Part shown: in pieces, positions 18,061 through 29,317 of the stretch | Numbering within the stretch: position 1 is the stretch's first letter | Layout of the letters: the number at the start of each line of letters is the position of its first letter | NCBI GenBank assembly: GCA_034401795.1 | Contig: CM067373.1 | Location: forward strand, 38,923,669-38,987,668 | Length of the DNA stretch: 64,000 bases | Reading direction: 5' to 3' | From: Chaetoderma sp. LZ-2023a | Lineage: Eukaryota > Mollusca > Caudofoveata > Chaetodermatida > Chaetodermatidae | Notes under the pieces: generated by a model | Told to the model about the DNA's origin: nothing | Seen by the model: the letters and a program-made list of their open reading frames with translations, nothing else | Databases searched by the model: none | Translations under genes and position numbers: made by a program

Positions 18061-18119
18061 CTTCCATATTTGAATCATCAGAAAAAGTCATAAACTGGAA
18101 GAGACACAAATGGACAGAC

Positions 18120-18404
18120 CTTTAGTTGGTTGTGATTGTGCTGGCATTGGTGTTGTAGTCTGCATCGGTGTCGTAACAAGTACGGGGGTAGTAATTGGCA
18201 TCTGTGTTGTGACCGGTGTCACCTCAATGGGTTTCCCTTCTTTACAAGCATGGAGACATTGATCTTCTGTTTCAAAATAGTTGCCACTGTCTATACAGCC
18301 GCCATACCAGAAGCGATCACACCGAGCCTCGGCCAAATTATAATACCACTGAACAGAATATTCAGTGCATAATTCTTCACTACGAGACTTGTCACATGCA
18401 TTCA
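18120..18404 (-). CDS. PPN: Papilin-like gene, Kunitz exon (third in the window) with Thr/Pro-rich linker
   Basis: 285-nt phase 1-1 exon. Acceptor ATTATTACAG ends at 18405; donor AAAG/GTCTGT follows 18120. It encodes one Kunitz domain with the exact cysteine spacing 8-15-7-12-3 (CDKSRSEELC, EARC, FWYGGC, DQC, HAC). A 40-residue linker follows, rich in Thr, Pro, Met and Gln (TPVTTQMPITTP), which is likely O-glycosylated. The residue after the second Cys (P1) is Thr and the usual Gly before it is absent, so canonical trypsin inhibition is doubtful. It is very similar to the exon at 46901-47140, implying exon duplication. Known family role: extracellular-matrix/basement-membrane glycoprotein. 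Confidence 0.85.
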
Positions 18405-18406
18405 CT

Positions 18407-18407
<1 letters not shown>

Positions 18408-18453
<46 letters not shown>
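18408..18453. repeat. (TAA)n microsatellite at a splice acceptor
   Basis: About 15 uninterrupted TAA triplets. On the gene strand this reads (ATT)n directly followed by ACAG and the Kunitz exon, so the microsatellite forms the pyrimidine-rich tract region of that acceptor. Confidence 0.9.
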
Positions 18454-18454
<1 letters not shown>

Positions 18455-18524
18455 GCTCCACAAACAGCTCATAATACCCCGCCATGATAACAAACCAATG
18501 AATGAGAGCTATCAGAAAATAGTG

Positions 18525-19510
18525 ATTTCTTCCTCAGACCTAGACCAGTCATCCTGTGAAGTTTCAAAGCGTTCAGCTAAATGGTCATTGAGTTATCATC
18601 TAGAAACCAATTTTCAAGATGGCTGCCCTTGGCTGGTGGCCATCTGGGATTTTAGATTATCGTCAGTTTTGATAGATTTTTTTCTCCAGACGTAGTCCAA
18701 CCACCCTATGAAGTGTCAAAGCAATCCGATAAACTGCAAAGAGCTATCATCCGGAAACCAATTTACAAGTTGGCCACTGGTGGCTGTCGGCCATCTTGGA
18801 TTTTGGATCATCTTCTTCTTCCATTCACATTTGACTACATTTGAAGGTATGAGATGAGTATTTTACATGAAGCTGGCTGTGATAGCGAGGTTGTTTGCAT
18901 CCCCATACAGTTTGTCATTGAGCGATGTTGTTGATGACCAGTAGCTGTGCTGCTGCTGATTGAAATGTGGCCAATCCTGTAAGAACTGTTTCTTGGCTGG
19001 TGCCACAGGGGCACATTGCAGATGTGCCAATCTTCAGCTTGTTGTACATGTGAGCATGCAGCCTGCAGTGTCCTGAACGGAGACAAAAGATGTTCACTAG
19101 TTTTCTTCTGGACAGCTGATTATGGATGGATGCCGATTCATGTGTTGGATGCCCATCTCTCCATTTTTTTTAATGCTTGAATGAGCACCATCCTGACCTC
19201 GTTGAGTGTGCAGTGATCATGGTGTTCTTCTTTAGGTGACCCCGCTTTTACTAAAACATGAGCTCTTTCATTTCCCGAGATGGTACAATGAGATGGGATC
19301 TGGCATTGAGAGACAATTGCTGCAACTTGTTAGTCAAATCAGTTAATTCCAAGCTTTGAGAGTTGAGAGCTTGTAATACAGAGTGCATCAGTGAGGATCA
19401 TCATAAATTTTGAGGTTTCTTCCCCAGACCTCATCCAACCACCCTATGAAGTTTCAAAGTGATCCGATAAACGGTAACAGAGTTACCATCCGGTAATCAC
19501 TCTACATTAC
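18525..19510. repeat. Degenerate about 140-bp tandem repeat interrupted by a LINE fragment
   Basis: Three units share CAGACCT(A/C)..CCA.CC.CCCTATGAAGT(T/G)TCAAAG..ATCCG(A)TAAA and a CAAGATGGC(C)GCC-type continuation (about 18530-18660, 18690-18790 and 19425-19505). The second and third units are separated by the LINE-like segment at about 18840-19400. Confidence 0.6.
18840..19400 (-). pseudogene. LINE retrotransposon 3' fragment (RNase H region and C-terminal tail)
   Basis: On the minus strand, about 19250-19300 encodes PSHCTISGNERAHVLVKAGS, close to the conserved C-terminal RNase H motif of Jockey/I-type LINE polyproteins (SHCGI.GNE.AD.LAK). About 18990-19085 encodes LRSGHCRLHAHMYNKLKIG followed by CPCGTSQETV, the typical LRTGHC...C.CG..QT.EH tail. 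Frames are broken and no reverse transcriptase part is present, so this is a dead fragment. The clade assignment is tentative. Confidence 0.7.
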
Positions 19511-19845
19511 AAGTAGCAATGCCCGTGTTCCAAGCATTCCATTGGCGTTAGAAGTGCCCAATGCACAGCATATTTACATATAATTATTGAGTTGTCGTGA
19601 ACAAACATGAATTGCCCGTTATCACTAAGTATATTCCCCAATTTCTAGGTTGATATTTCCAGCGGTTCAAGTTAATTGTTTTGTAATTTATGATGTCATC
19701 GAGATGGCTGCTAATCCTCTTGGAACAGAAAATGTCCTCAATCAAATCAGATTCTACTCGAAGCATACATAACATTTTCCAATAATCAAGGGAAAGGCCA
19801 TGAAACATCAAATACCCAAGAAATTTACAATGTTAGTCGAGGGTT
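19510..19845. other. No gene recognised
   Basis: AT-rich spacer within the large papilin-like intron; nothing identifiable. Confidence 0.35.
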
Positions 19846-20455
19846 GGATTTGGATCACAAACAGAACATTACAGGCAAATCTAAGATTCTCAATCAGATT
19901 GTATGGATGAAGGGAGGTAATCTAGTCAAAATACTAAAGCAGCTATCCGGTATAATTGGATCCAGCATGCGTGATATGCCTATGGTAAAGCTTTCAGGAA
20001 AACGCCCTGAAGTGTCAAATATTCAAGAAATCTGCAAGGTTTGTGGGTGGTGGGGTGGAGTCAGAATTTTACATTTTATTCAATCTAAGATTCTCAATTA
20101 TCTTATATGGGTAAAGGGAGGTAATCTATACCTAAAACGAAAACTGGTATCTTGCTTCTCAGCTGGGTGACCTTGACCTTGTGGTCGGATCACTCCAAAA
20201 CCATCACCATTGGATCCGGCATGCATGATATACTATCGGTAAAGCTTTCATGAATATCAAGGAAAAAGCACTGAGGTGTCAAATAACCGAGAAATCAGCA
20301 AAGTTTGTGTGGGCTGGCATCGATTCAAAATTTAACATTTCATTCAATCTAAGACTCACAATCATCTTTTATGGGTAAAGGGAGGTAATCTATGCCAAAA
20401 ACAAAAACTGGTATCTTGCTTCTCGGCTGGGTGACCTTGACCTTGTGGTCAGATC
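19845..20455. repeat. Degenerate tandem repeat, about 250-bp unit
   Basis: About two and a half units, each with TCTAAGATTCTCAATCA, GGGTAAAGGGAGGTAATCTA, GGTGACCTTGACCTTGTGGTC and AAAGCTTTCA.GAA. The last unit stops abruptly at 20455 where DIRS copy 3 begins. The GGGAGGTAATCTA phrase is a common molluscan-type repeat core, from memory. Confidence 0.65.
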
Positions 20456-22081
20456 GGTTGCGATAGAGCTCGGATCTGGAATTGGAGACATACATCGTCA
20501 TCTTTGCTTTCTTCTTCATTACGAACAAATCTATGTTGGGTTTCCCCATGTGGTCGACCAGACGATCCACCACACATTGATTTAGTTTCCATTCCGTGGG
20601 CAAAACACTCATCCTTCAGCTCAATGAGTCTGCTAACAGATTTAGGCTTCCCGGAATATGAACTGCCTTCAAGGTGATCATATGATCTAGGCTCCAGCAA
20701 AGCAGTTTCCAAGTCATCATACAGAGACTGGGCGACTTCATTCCGCCCTGGCTGTTTATGTAATGCACTATTGTTGAGTTCTCTGACCGAACTAGAACTA
20801 TCTTGCCCTGAACTTTCTCTATGAAATGTTCCAAGCTTAGTAATACTGCTTGTAATTCCAGTAGATTGATATGTTCTTGTGACTGATCCAGGCCTGATAC
20901 TGTGTCCTTTTCCAGGCAAGCTACCCATCCCTCCATTGATGCATCTGTGTACATCGTTACTTGAGGGTGGGAAGGGGTGAGCATCAACCCCCCCCCCCCG
21001 GCCAGGTTTCCAGAGAAACCATCAACACCAGCATTCTCAAGTAAACCTGTGACAGTACATGACGACTGTTGCACACTGAATGTATTACTGAGATGAGTAT
21101 TTCTACTCTCCCCTGAGTAGGATAAACATATCCTATCTCTAGGTCGAAGACCATTCCCAGGCAAACAAACTTCTGAGATGAGTCAGCTCGGAGTTCTGAA
21201 AGTTGATTATCCAGCCTAAGTCTGTGACAGCATTCAAAACTATCTTCAGATCTGCTGATAAACTTTCCTGATTGTGTGCTTTTAACAGCCAATTGTCTAT
21301 GTAAGTGTGGACTGCTATGCTTCTCCTGCAGAGGTATGCTGTTATTGCAAGAACCACCCTGGTGAAGATCCGAGGAGCCATGAAAATTCCAAATGGTAAC
21401 ACCTTGAATTCCCACTGTCAGCCCTGAAATGTGAATCTCAGGTAACGATGAAAACTCTTCGCAACTGGAATTTGGAAATAAGGATCCTTCAGATCTATTG
21501 ATGCTGTCCACATTCCTTTCTCCAACCCTGCCAACACCGTCTTGATCATTTCCATCTTGAAACTTGACGTGTCTATGAACTTGTTTAATGGCTTGAGGCT
21601 GAGAATTGGTCTCCACCTTCCAGTGCTCTTTGTCACCAGAAATACGGTTAAATAGAAGCCTGGGCAATTTTGTGCAGGTTGAATTGCTCCATTTTGTATG
21701 AGTGAATTTATCTCTTCCTCGATACACAACCGTTGATCTGGATCTCTTGGAATTTGAGTCCAGATCGGAACCAGAGACAGGTGCGATGGTGGGTCTATCG
21801 CCCAGTTGGGCTGGTACCCGGCTGAATGCCATCGCAAGACTAAGCGGTCCTGGGTTAACCGCTCCCACTCCTGCTTGTGGAGGGCCAATCAACCTCCCAC
21901 AGGTCCACCTATTGAGATTCGGAAATAAGCAGTGCAAGACTGGGACTGTCTCTGGTTCTAGCATTAGTGTGGTTCCTGTGGAAATTGGCCCATCAGGCGC
22001 GATTACCATGACCAGATCCTCGCGCGCCATGCCCCGTGCCTCGCGCACCTCGGTGCATGGGTGGCTTTGCAAGCCGTCCAT
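20456..22081 (-). pseudogene. DIRS copy 3 RT-RNase H / recombinase-frame remnant
   Basis: Fragments in several frames preserve RT blocks (GAIQPAQNCPGFYLTVF, SIDLKDPYFQIP, LPFGIFMAPRIFTR), a mutated catalytic box (HTYIDNWLL, with D to N), RNase H pieces (YTDASMEG, LLELQAV, LVRSENS) and PTEWKLNQCV. The frame is broken by indels, including a C-run at about 20991-20999. In the overlapping recombinase frame a 365-codon open stretch survives at 20984-22081, although it slips into RT frame near its end. Truncated at 20456. Confidence 0.82.
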
Positions 22082-23357
22082 TAGGTCTAATAAACATCAC
22101 GTCTCTACCATAGTGAACATATCAATGATATGCTCTTCCAATGGCAGAGATGGCATAGCGGTATTTGTCGGCTTTCCAGCCAACCATGGGCGTTGATCCG
22201 CTGGCTTACCGACTGTTCCACATTGAGTTCTGGCCTGACACTTACCAGCCATTCGCATGCGTCAGACCAGTCCACCTATGTGGCCACCTGTGAGTGCGCC
22301 TTCCTCATCCTCTACAGCACTCGCAGGTGTAAACATGGCTGGAGCCGTGGATACACCTGTCAAGCCAGGGAAAGCATGCAGGCCCGAGAGAGCAGGCATG
22401 TTTTGCACCGTCGCTAAGCCAGGAACCAGTGCCATGGAAGCATGTGGGATGTAATTCACCACACCATGGCCCGGACCAGCCACCGTCATATCCTCGGCAA
22501 GCCGAGGTATGCGGTAACGGTGGTCATCTGCTCCAACCCGGACCACCCCTTGAACCATGAAGCCTACCCATGCGGGAGTAGACCCATGGAAATGTTCGCC
22601 CATGCTCCCCGTGATGGGTGCATGTTCGTCCATTTCCATGTTCATGGCTTCAACGGGTGAACCCAGCACCCTGTTCCACCTGGCCATGATAGATTGCCTC
22701 TGGGCTAGCAACGAGCGCTAACATGGGCTGGACAGGGAAAGTACCATAAGAGGAAGCGGTAGCTTTGCGGTGCGGATACTACAGGCGCAAACCTGGGTCC
22801 AGCGGACCCGGCCCAAGATCCACCTACGAGGTAAGCCTCCAGCCTGGGATCATTTAGGCCCACTTCAGGATTCGTTGGCAAGGCGGCAGTCCCTCCAAGA
22901 TCTACTGAAGGCACCACTGATTCTTGAACATTTTCGGACCATGGACCACGACGAACACCAGAATCAGCGGTGGAGATTTTCTGCTCGGGCACAGATGAAG
23001 AAGACAATAAAGCACCTAGCCCAGGGAGCATGCTGTGAAGCAGCTCTGGAACCAGATCTTTTATTGTTTTTCATCTCCCCCATCATCTGATTCATCTCTA
23101 ACCTGAAAGTCTCCATTTCTGAAGAAACAGAGGCCTTTCGCTTACCCTTGCCACTTACACTGTTTTTTACACACTTTTCCTCTTCCGACGCCTTATCCTT
23201 CACCTGTAACTACAAGAATTCAGAAAATAAGTGCCTCTCCCCCCCACTGTTTACAGACATCATATTTTAACAATGGACCACAAGGTGAACACGTTACACA
23301 TAGATGAGGAGCAAACTTAGGCTTAATACAGCGGTTACAACCAAAACAAGAAGGATT
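21990..23357 (-). pseudogene. gag: DIRS copy 3 gag exon 2 (degenerate)
   Basis: The acceptor CTTCTTTCAG precedes 23357, where the frame begins NPSCFGCNRC and keeps the Cys cluster (CVTCSPCGP) with one Cys changed to Tyr. Downstream are the basic stretch (GKGKRKASVSSEMETF), the acidic and Pro-rich middle, and then a deletion to the C-terminal tail near 22081. Indels split the frame. Confidence 0.78.
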
Positions 23358-24118
23358 CTGAAAGAAGGCATAAGATGAAGATAATGAGTTTATAGTTAAT
23401 TAACTAAATAAACCAACCCATTCAAAAAGGAGATTAACAACAGGCCTATGAAAGGAATGGTTGTAAGGAAGACGAACAGCCTACACTCAAGGTGGTTATT
23501 AGTAATAACATGGCTGATTATGATGTCAAGAAATTTCCCTAAAGAAAAACTGATGGAAGAAACATCATCCAGGTGTAAAGATGAATTGTATTCAAAATAC
23601 TCAACAGTACAAGAACATGGCAATAGCTTAAGATAATGATACAGTTAAACAGCATGACAAAATATTGGCAGCAAATAATCATAAATATCTTCGAATATTT
23701 TAAAGTGCCATAAAGCATAACTAGAGTACCTGCGTCTTTAGCAAAGGCATACTACCACGTCCTGCTCTTGGAAACCCCAACAGATGAACCATGCCTCTTC
23801 ACCACTCATTTACTTATAAGGGGAGGGGTGGGACCAGAGGGCGGAATGACAAGCTCGCTCTTATGGGAGCCTCTATCCCTCTGGCAGTCTATTTTTCCTC
23901 TACATTTTATAAGGAAATCGTGGAGACAAACCCTCTTAGATGTGTACAAACCTCCTGACAGGAACCTGTGAATAGAAACATAGAGAGATTAGTATTTCAT
24001 GGTGCCAGATAATAATATACCAGTTTTCTGGGTGCCCATCATATCTATACCGCGTCATGGAAATAGGTAACACCACATAATTAAGACGTAATTAAGACAA
24101 AATTGCAATAGAATTCAC

Positions 24119-24169
24119 CTGATAACTTGGTCCTGCAGAAGCCTCAGATGAATTATGATGGTCAGACAT
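24119..24169 (-). CDS. gag: DIRS copy 3 gag exon 1 (17 codons)
   Basis: ATG followed by 17 codons (MSDHHNSSEASAGPSYQ) ending CAG, then the donor GTGAAT. The distance to the acceptor at 23357 gives a 761-nt intron, against 762 nt in copies 1 and 6. The peptide is unlike that of copy 1 except for the final Gly-Pro-x-x-Gln pattern, while length, phase and splice site are kept. The parent element is dead, so this exon is a relic. Confidence 0.7.
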
Positions 24170-24257
24170 GTCTAACAATAAAACAACTTCAAAGATAATT
24201 GAGCAAAAACTAAGCAAGCACAAAATGTAAACAAGCATGTGGTTAGGGTCAATAGTC

Positions 24258-24441
24258 AAGAATGAGGCAGTTTCAGTCTGCGCATGCACAAGGTTGGGGC
24301 TGGCATCCGGCAGACTGTCGCCTGTCTACCTGCCCAGTAGGGGGCACCTTTCCTTTTAAATCTGGGGTTATTGAGTCTACGTTGACATTTAGGAAATATC
24401 ATAGTGTTATGGAGGTAAGTATATCTCTTGAAGTAAAATCT
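24258..24441 (-). repeat. Left inverted terminal repeat of DIRS copy 3
   Basis: Plus-strand order is GCGCATGCAC, GGCATCCG.CAGACT, CTGCCCAGTAGGGGGCAC, GGTTATTGAGT, GTTATGGAGGTAAGTATA, CTCTTGAAGTAAAAT. This matches the copy 6 left end at 46000-46160. It abuts copy 4 directly. Confidence 0.82.
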
Positions 24442-24469
24442 CCTGACTATGGGAATGTGAAAATATGCA

Positions 24470-25137
24470 TTCTTTAAATGCAATTTTTTCAAAATTGCTA
24501 AAGCAAGAGGGCTACTCATGTCACATAAATAATGGTCAGTAAAACTTGACTCACAGTGCCACTGGGCAACCGTCATAATGTCCTCGACAGAAACTCTGTT
24601 GAATAGAGCCACTACACCATGGACACTGCGAGCCTTGGCCGAATCTACTTGGCTACCTGTTGCAGATTTGTGGCAAAATTGAATACATTCCACAATCCAC
24701 CTTTAAATGGTGTCCCTGGATGCCCTGCCATGGCATTCAATATAGAACAACCATAGAGAGCTGCGGTCCATCTGCCATTCCTCTATACATTCTTTGTAAT
24801 GAATCAATGCCTGGATAGGACACCAGGCTTTTGAGTTTGAAATCTCGTTAAACCAGGCAATATTATTGGCTGACCAAGGTATTTCAGACTGGTTTTAGCC
24901 ATAAAATTATGTCTAGGTAGAAGATTATGGCCTTCCCATGTCACCAGAAAGCGACTAGGTTCAGCTGACAAAGTGTGAATTTCACTTCTTCATCTAGTTG
25001 AGGTTGCAATGATATGAAATACAGATTTAAGTGTTAACAGTTTCATAGAAATAACACATCAGTTCAAAGGGTTTCTGAGCTAATACTTGTAATACTAGAG
25101 ATTCCTTGGTCTCAGGTTACCCATGCCTTTAATTAAT
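24470..25137 (-). pseudogene. DIRS copy 4 tyrosine recombinase C-terminus
   Basis: Encodes recognisable recombinase blocks: CIQFCHKSATGSQVD, KARSVHGV (HxxR degraded to RSVHG), VAQWHCESSFTDHYL (nucleophile Tyr kept) and ALAILKK. Further upstream pieces carry the R.RSEIH.LSAE region in broken frames. Confidence 0.82.
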
Positions 25138-27036
25138 CTGCGATCTATCGCAGATTATTGTTTTTTCTCAGGATCTTTCTTCCTCTTCTTCTTATTATTA
25201 TTATTCTCAAGGATTTTCACAACCTATCTCCTCCTACAGTTTTGATCTGATCAACTTCAAACTTGGTCAACTTGTAGTACCCCTTGGGATCTGGTTTGCT
25301 ATTACTTTTCTTCTCGATCGGGTGTATGGTTTCCGAGATATCCGAGATATCCACATTTCCGCGGGCAAAATGTCCCATAGGAAATGTATGGGAGCAATAT
25401 TCGGACAGCGACTACTCCTAGAGTTTTTGCTCAATCATCTAGAGGTCTAGCATGTGTTGATCTGCATCTCCACCCAAAATATGTTTTGGGTACGGTGACC
25501 AGTTTTGGAGAAAACCGGCATAAGCCAAATTTTTTGGAATCAAGATACTTCATATTTCTAGGGCAGTCAGATGGTTGACATTTGGCATATACGTAGATAT
25601 ATTATACTACTCTTGATTAATGAAATAAAATCGTTAGCGAACATGTTAACCATTCAGAACTCTGCATTTTCATGCCCACCATGTCCCCATAGGAAATGTA
25701 TGAGAGCAATATTTGGATACTGACTGCTCATAGAGTTTTGCTTCTATCATCTTGAAACTGGAAAAACATCTAGCATGTTGACCCAAAATAATTTTTGGGC
25801 CCAGTGACCCATTTTTGAGAAAATCCGGCATAAGCACAATTTTTTGGAATCAAGATAATTCATATTTCTAGCTTGGTCAGATGCTTGATATTTGGCATAT
25901 ACGTGGATACATTATACTACCCTTGATTAATAAAATAAAATCATTGGCGAACACATTAACCTTTCAGAAAGCTGCATTTCCGTTCCCAACATGCCCCATA
26001 GGGAATGTATAGGAGCAATATTCGGTCAGCGACTGCTCCTAGGATTTTTCCCCGATCATCTTGAAACCTAACATATTTCTAGGATCTTTTGACCTGCAAG
26101 TTGAGCAAAAAAATCTTTACGGTTCAGTGACCAGTTTTTGAGAAAATGTTGCATAAAAACAATTATTTGACATCATGAGAATTCTTACTTCTGTCCCTGT
26201 CAGAGGGTTGACATTTTTGACATCCCTAGATACAAGAGGCTACTATTGCTTACTAAAATAAAATTGTTAGTGAACATATTAACATTTCTATTTTTGCAAA
26301 TCTGCACACTAAACAATATTTCATTGATATGCTGATAGATGACAGAATCATGGTCAGGTTTCAGCATTTAGATAACTTGGGACACTTTCAGTACCCCTTA
26401 GGGCCTGGGATGCTTTTATTTTTCTTTTGGATCCCGTGAATAATTTCCGAGGAATACGCTTATCCGTGCCCAAAATGTCCCATAGGAAATGTATGAGAGT
26501 GATATTCTGATAGTGACCCCCCTTAAGGTTTCTGCAGATCATGATGAAACTTAACATCCTTCCAGAATCCATAGTCACACATCCGACCCAAAATCAAGGA
26601 AAACGCCATCAAATGTCAAATAAAGGAGAAATTATTAATTCAATCAACTTCAATAGGTAAAGGGAGACAATTCATCCCAAAAACTAAAATGGTCAGTTTT
26701 TTTGCATGAATTGCCTCCCTTTAATGTTAATTCATTAATTTCACCTTTATTTGCCATTTAATGGCCTTTTCCTTGATTTTGGTAAAGATTTCACTACAGC
26801 AAATCAGGACACATTATTTTATACTTTAGGGTCAAGGCTATCGGTATTCAAGAAATCAGCTTTTCCATACCCTGTGTAAAACTATGGGAATTTCAACTAT
26901 TGATTTTTGAACTGCGACAACACTTTTTATCAGATCAGCATCAGACATGTTCAATGATCATGTGAGAAGAGGGCTTATAATACTCCTTAATGCCCAGTCA
27001 TCACAGATTTACAGTTACTTCAGTAAATGTGTTCTA
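25138..27036. mobile_element. Unclassified 1.9-kb insertion in DIRS copy 4
   Basis: It interrupts the recombinase gene between TTTAATTAAT and a continuation resembling TTAAG..ATTTAAG. It starts with a perfect 10-bp inverted repeat (AATCTGCGAT, CT, ATCGCAGATT at 25135-25156) and a TCTTCTTATTATTATTATT tract. It contains four diverged units of about 300 bp around AATGTCCCATAGGAAATGTA (starting near 25369, 25680, 25988 and 26472), and an imperfect palindrome at 26588-26790. No ORF of note. Exact ends and any target duplication are unclear. Confidence 0.6.
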
Positions 27037-29304
27037 GTTAAGATATTTAAGCTAGATAAATCTTCAATTCCCCTATTAGCCAAGCAAGGAATAACATTCA
27101 TTAACTTGAATGCTGACTTGCATCCAGCTATAGAGTTTGGCTGGAGGTTATGAGTATCATATAGATAAGAGGAAATCAGCCACTACCTGAATAGATGCTT
27201 CCAGTGGATTAATATATCTTGTTGAGCACCATTCTGAAAATATGTTGATTTTATAGCTATATGCTCTGGAGGTTGACCCCTTCTGGCATTTACCATGAAA
27301 ATGGTGGCTTGCTCAGAAAAGCCCTCCTTAATCGCAGATTCCTTGATAACATCCATGAAGTCAATTGGAACATTGCTGGATTGTTGTGCAGTCTTGCCCT
27401 GGAAGACTATGATGTCCATCAGGGGCTGAGGAATCGGATTGCAGCCCAGAAGGTCACGCAGATCCGTATACCATGATCGGCTTGGTCAATTCGGGCAGAT
27501 CAGAAGCATGGGGCATTCCTCCTGTCTGCCCTTCTGAAGTATTTTTTGGAATCAGGATTGCTGATGGATATGCGTATGCATCTTCTTCATTATGAATAGA
27601 TCTACGTTGGGCTTGCTCCAATGGTTGAACAGACGATGCACCTCACATTGATTCAGTTACCATTCCGTTGGCAGTATGCTCATCCGGTGGCTCAAGGAGT
27701 CCACTAGGAGATTTAACCCTCCCGGAGTATGAGCTGATTTCCGGATACCCCATGATCTAGGAACCAACAAAGCAGTTTCCATCTGGCAGTTGACATAAGT
27801 CACTGCTGTTGATTTGTCTGAACGAACAAGAACGATCTTTCCCTGGCTTTTTCGTGAGAAAATGTTCCAGTGGTAAGATTACTCTTCTCATCTCTAGCAG
27901 ACTGATGTGTTCTGTTGACTGTTCCAGATTCCCTGATATTTTGGATTCTTCCAGGCAAGCTACCCATCCCTCCAATGATACATCATGAATTGAGGGTGAC
28001 TGGGAGGGGACATCACCCTGCCAGATTCTCTCTCTTCATCCACCATTGAAAGTGGTGAATAAAAGGTTCCAGCAATGACACCTTTGAGTACAGTGAACAT
28101 GTACTCTGGGTCCACTTTGTAATGAGAAATAACTGGATAGGCCGCCTGTGTAAGGCTGCCTGTGGACTGCTCCCCATCCCTCCATCGATGCATCAGTATA
28201 CACCATGAACTACGGGTGACTGGGAGGGGACATCACCCCACCAGGAGACTCTTTTCATCCACCATTGAAGGTGGTGAATAAGAGGTTCCAACACTGACAC
28301 CTTTAAGTACAATGAACCAGTACTCTGGGTCCACTGTGCCATGAGAAATAACTGGATGCCTGTGCAAGGCTGCATGTGTGCCTACAAAGACCATCAACCC
28401 CAGCATTCTCAAGTAGACCTGTGCCAGGACATAGTGACTGTTGCATACTTGCTGAATTTGTGAAATGATTGTTTCCACTCTTTCCTGAGATGGATAAACA
28501 TATCCTATTTCTAGATTGAAGAGCATGCCCAGGTAAACACACTTCTGGGATGGAACCAGATCAGATTTCTGGTAATTTATTATCCAGCTCCAGTTTGTCA
28601 AAGTTTTGACAACTGTCTGAAGATTGGCTAATAAACGCTGTTTCGTGTGTGTTTCTAGCAGCCAGTCGTCTATGTACATGTGGACTACCATATTTCTCCT
28701 GTGGAAGTATGTTGTGATAGCAAGGACCACCATGGTAAAGACTTGGAGCTGTCAAAATTCTAAATGGGAGTATGTTGAATTCCCATTCGCGGCTCTGGAA
28801 TGCAAATCGCAGGTACAGTCAGAAACTCCTGTCTATGTGAAAATATCCATCCTCTAAACATATGGATGCTGTACACATTCCTTTTCTAAATCCTGCCAAC
28901 ATCATCTTTACTGTTTCCATTTTGAAACTTGGTGTGAGAATTAACTTGTTGAGTCGCTTTAGATTGAGAATTAGTCTCCACCAACTGGTACTCTTTGACA
29001 CCATGATCACGGTTGAATAGAATACCAAAATATTTGACTGGCCAGGCTGAATTTGTGAGTCAGTATGAGGGATTGCATTTCTTCTTCTATACACACTCGC
29101 TGATCTGGATCTCTTGGAATCTGAGTCCAAATAGGAACTGGAGATAGCATCAGTGGTGGCTGATTGCCTAACAAGGCGGGATTTTACCAATTTTAAAGAC
29201 ACAGCAAGACTAAGCGGTCCTGTGTTACCCACTTCCACTCTTGGATGTGGTTGGCCACACGGCCTCCTACAGGTCCATCTGGGGGCTGAGGAAGAACACA
29301 ACAA
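27037..29304 (-). pseudogene. DIRS copy 4 RT-RNase H / recombinase remnant with internal duplication
   Basis: RT catalytic region HMYIDDWLLETHT and YLGMLFNLEIGYVYP are readable at 28233-28733. N-terminal RT blocks lie at 28819-29304, and C-terminal KEGFSEQATIFM and IKSTYFQNGAQ at 27183-27419. A segment of about 210 bp covering the RNase H entry (WTQSTGSL to the PPSHPQ region) occurs twice in tandem at 27968-28182 and 28183-28385. Multiple frameshifts; non-functional. Confidence 0.82.
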
Positions 29305-29317
29305 TCCAAAAGCGGTG

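Larger units (their letters stand above)
20456..24441 (-). mobile_element. DIRS copy 3 (degenerate, 3'-truncated)
   Basis: Minus-strand element with a left terminal repeat at 24258-24441 (ending CTCTTGAAGTAAAAT on the plus strand), gag exon 1, intron, gag exon 2, and RT-RNase H up to about the IDLF region. It then stops at 20456; the recombinase domain, ICR and right end are missing. Gag also lacks a central block between the MPSLPL region and the C-terminus. Protein identity to copy 6 is visibly lower than among copies 1, 2 and 6, so it is older or from a different subfamily. Confidence 0.85.

Noticed and set aside
18088-18405. Isolated Kunitz ORF as a venom-type (conkunitzin-like) or free protease inhibitor gene.
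   Set aside because: It is a phase 1-1 exon with no signal peptide. Phases and order fit with TSP1 and papilin-cassette exons on the same strand, so a multi-domain matrix protein is the better reading.
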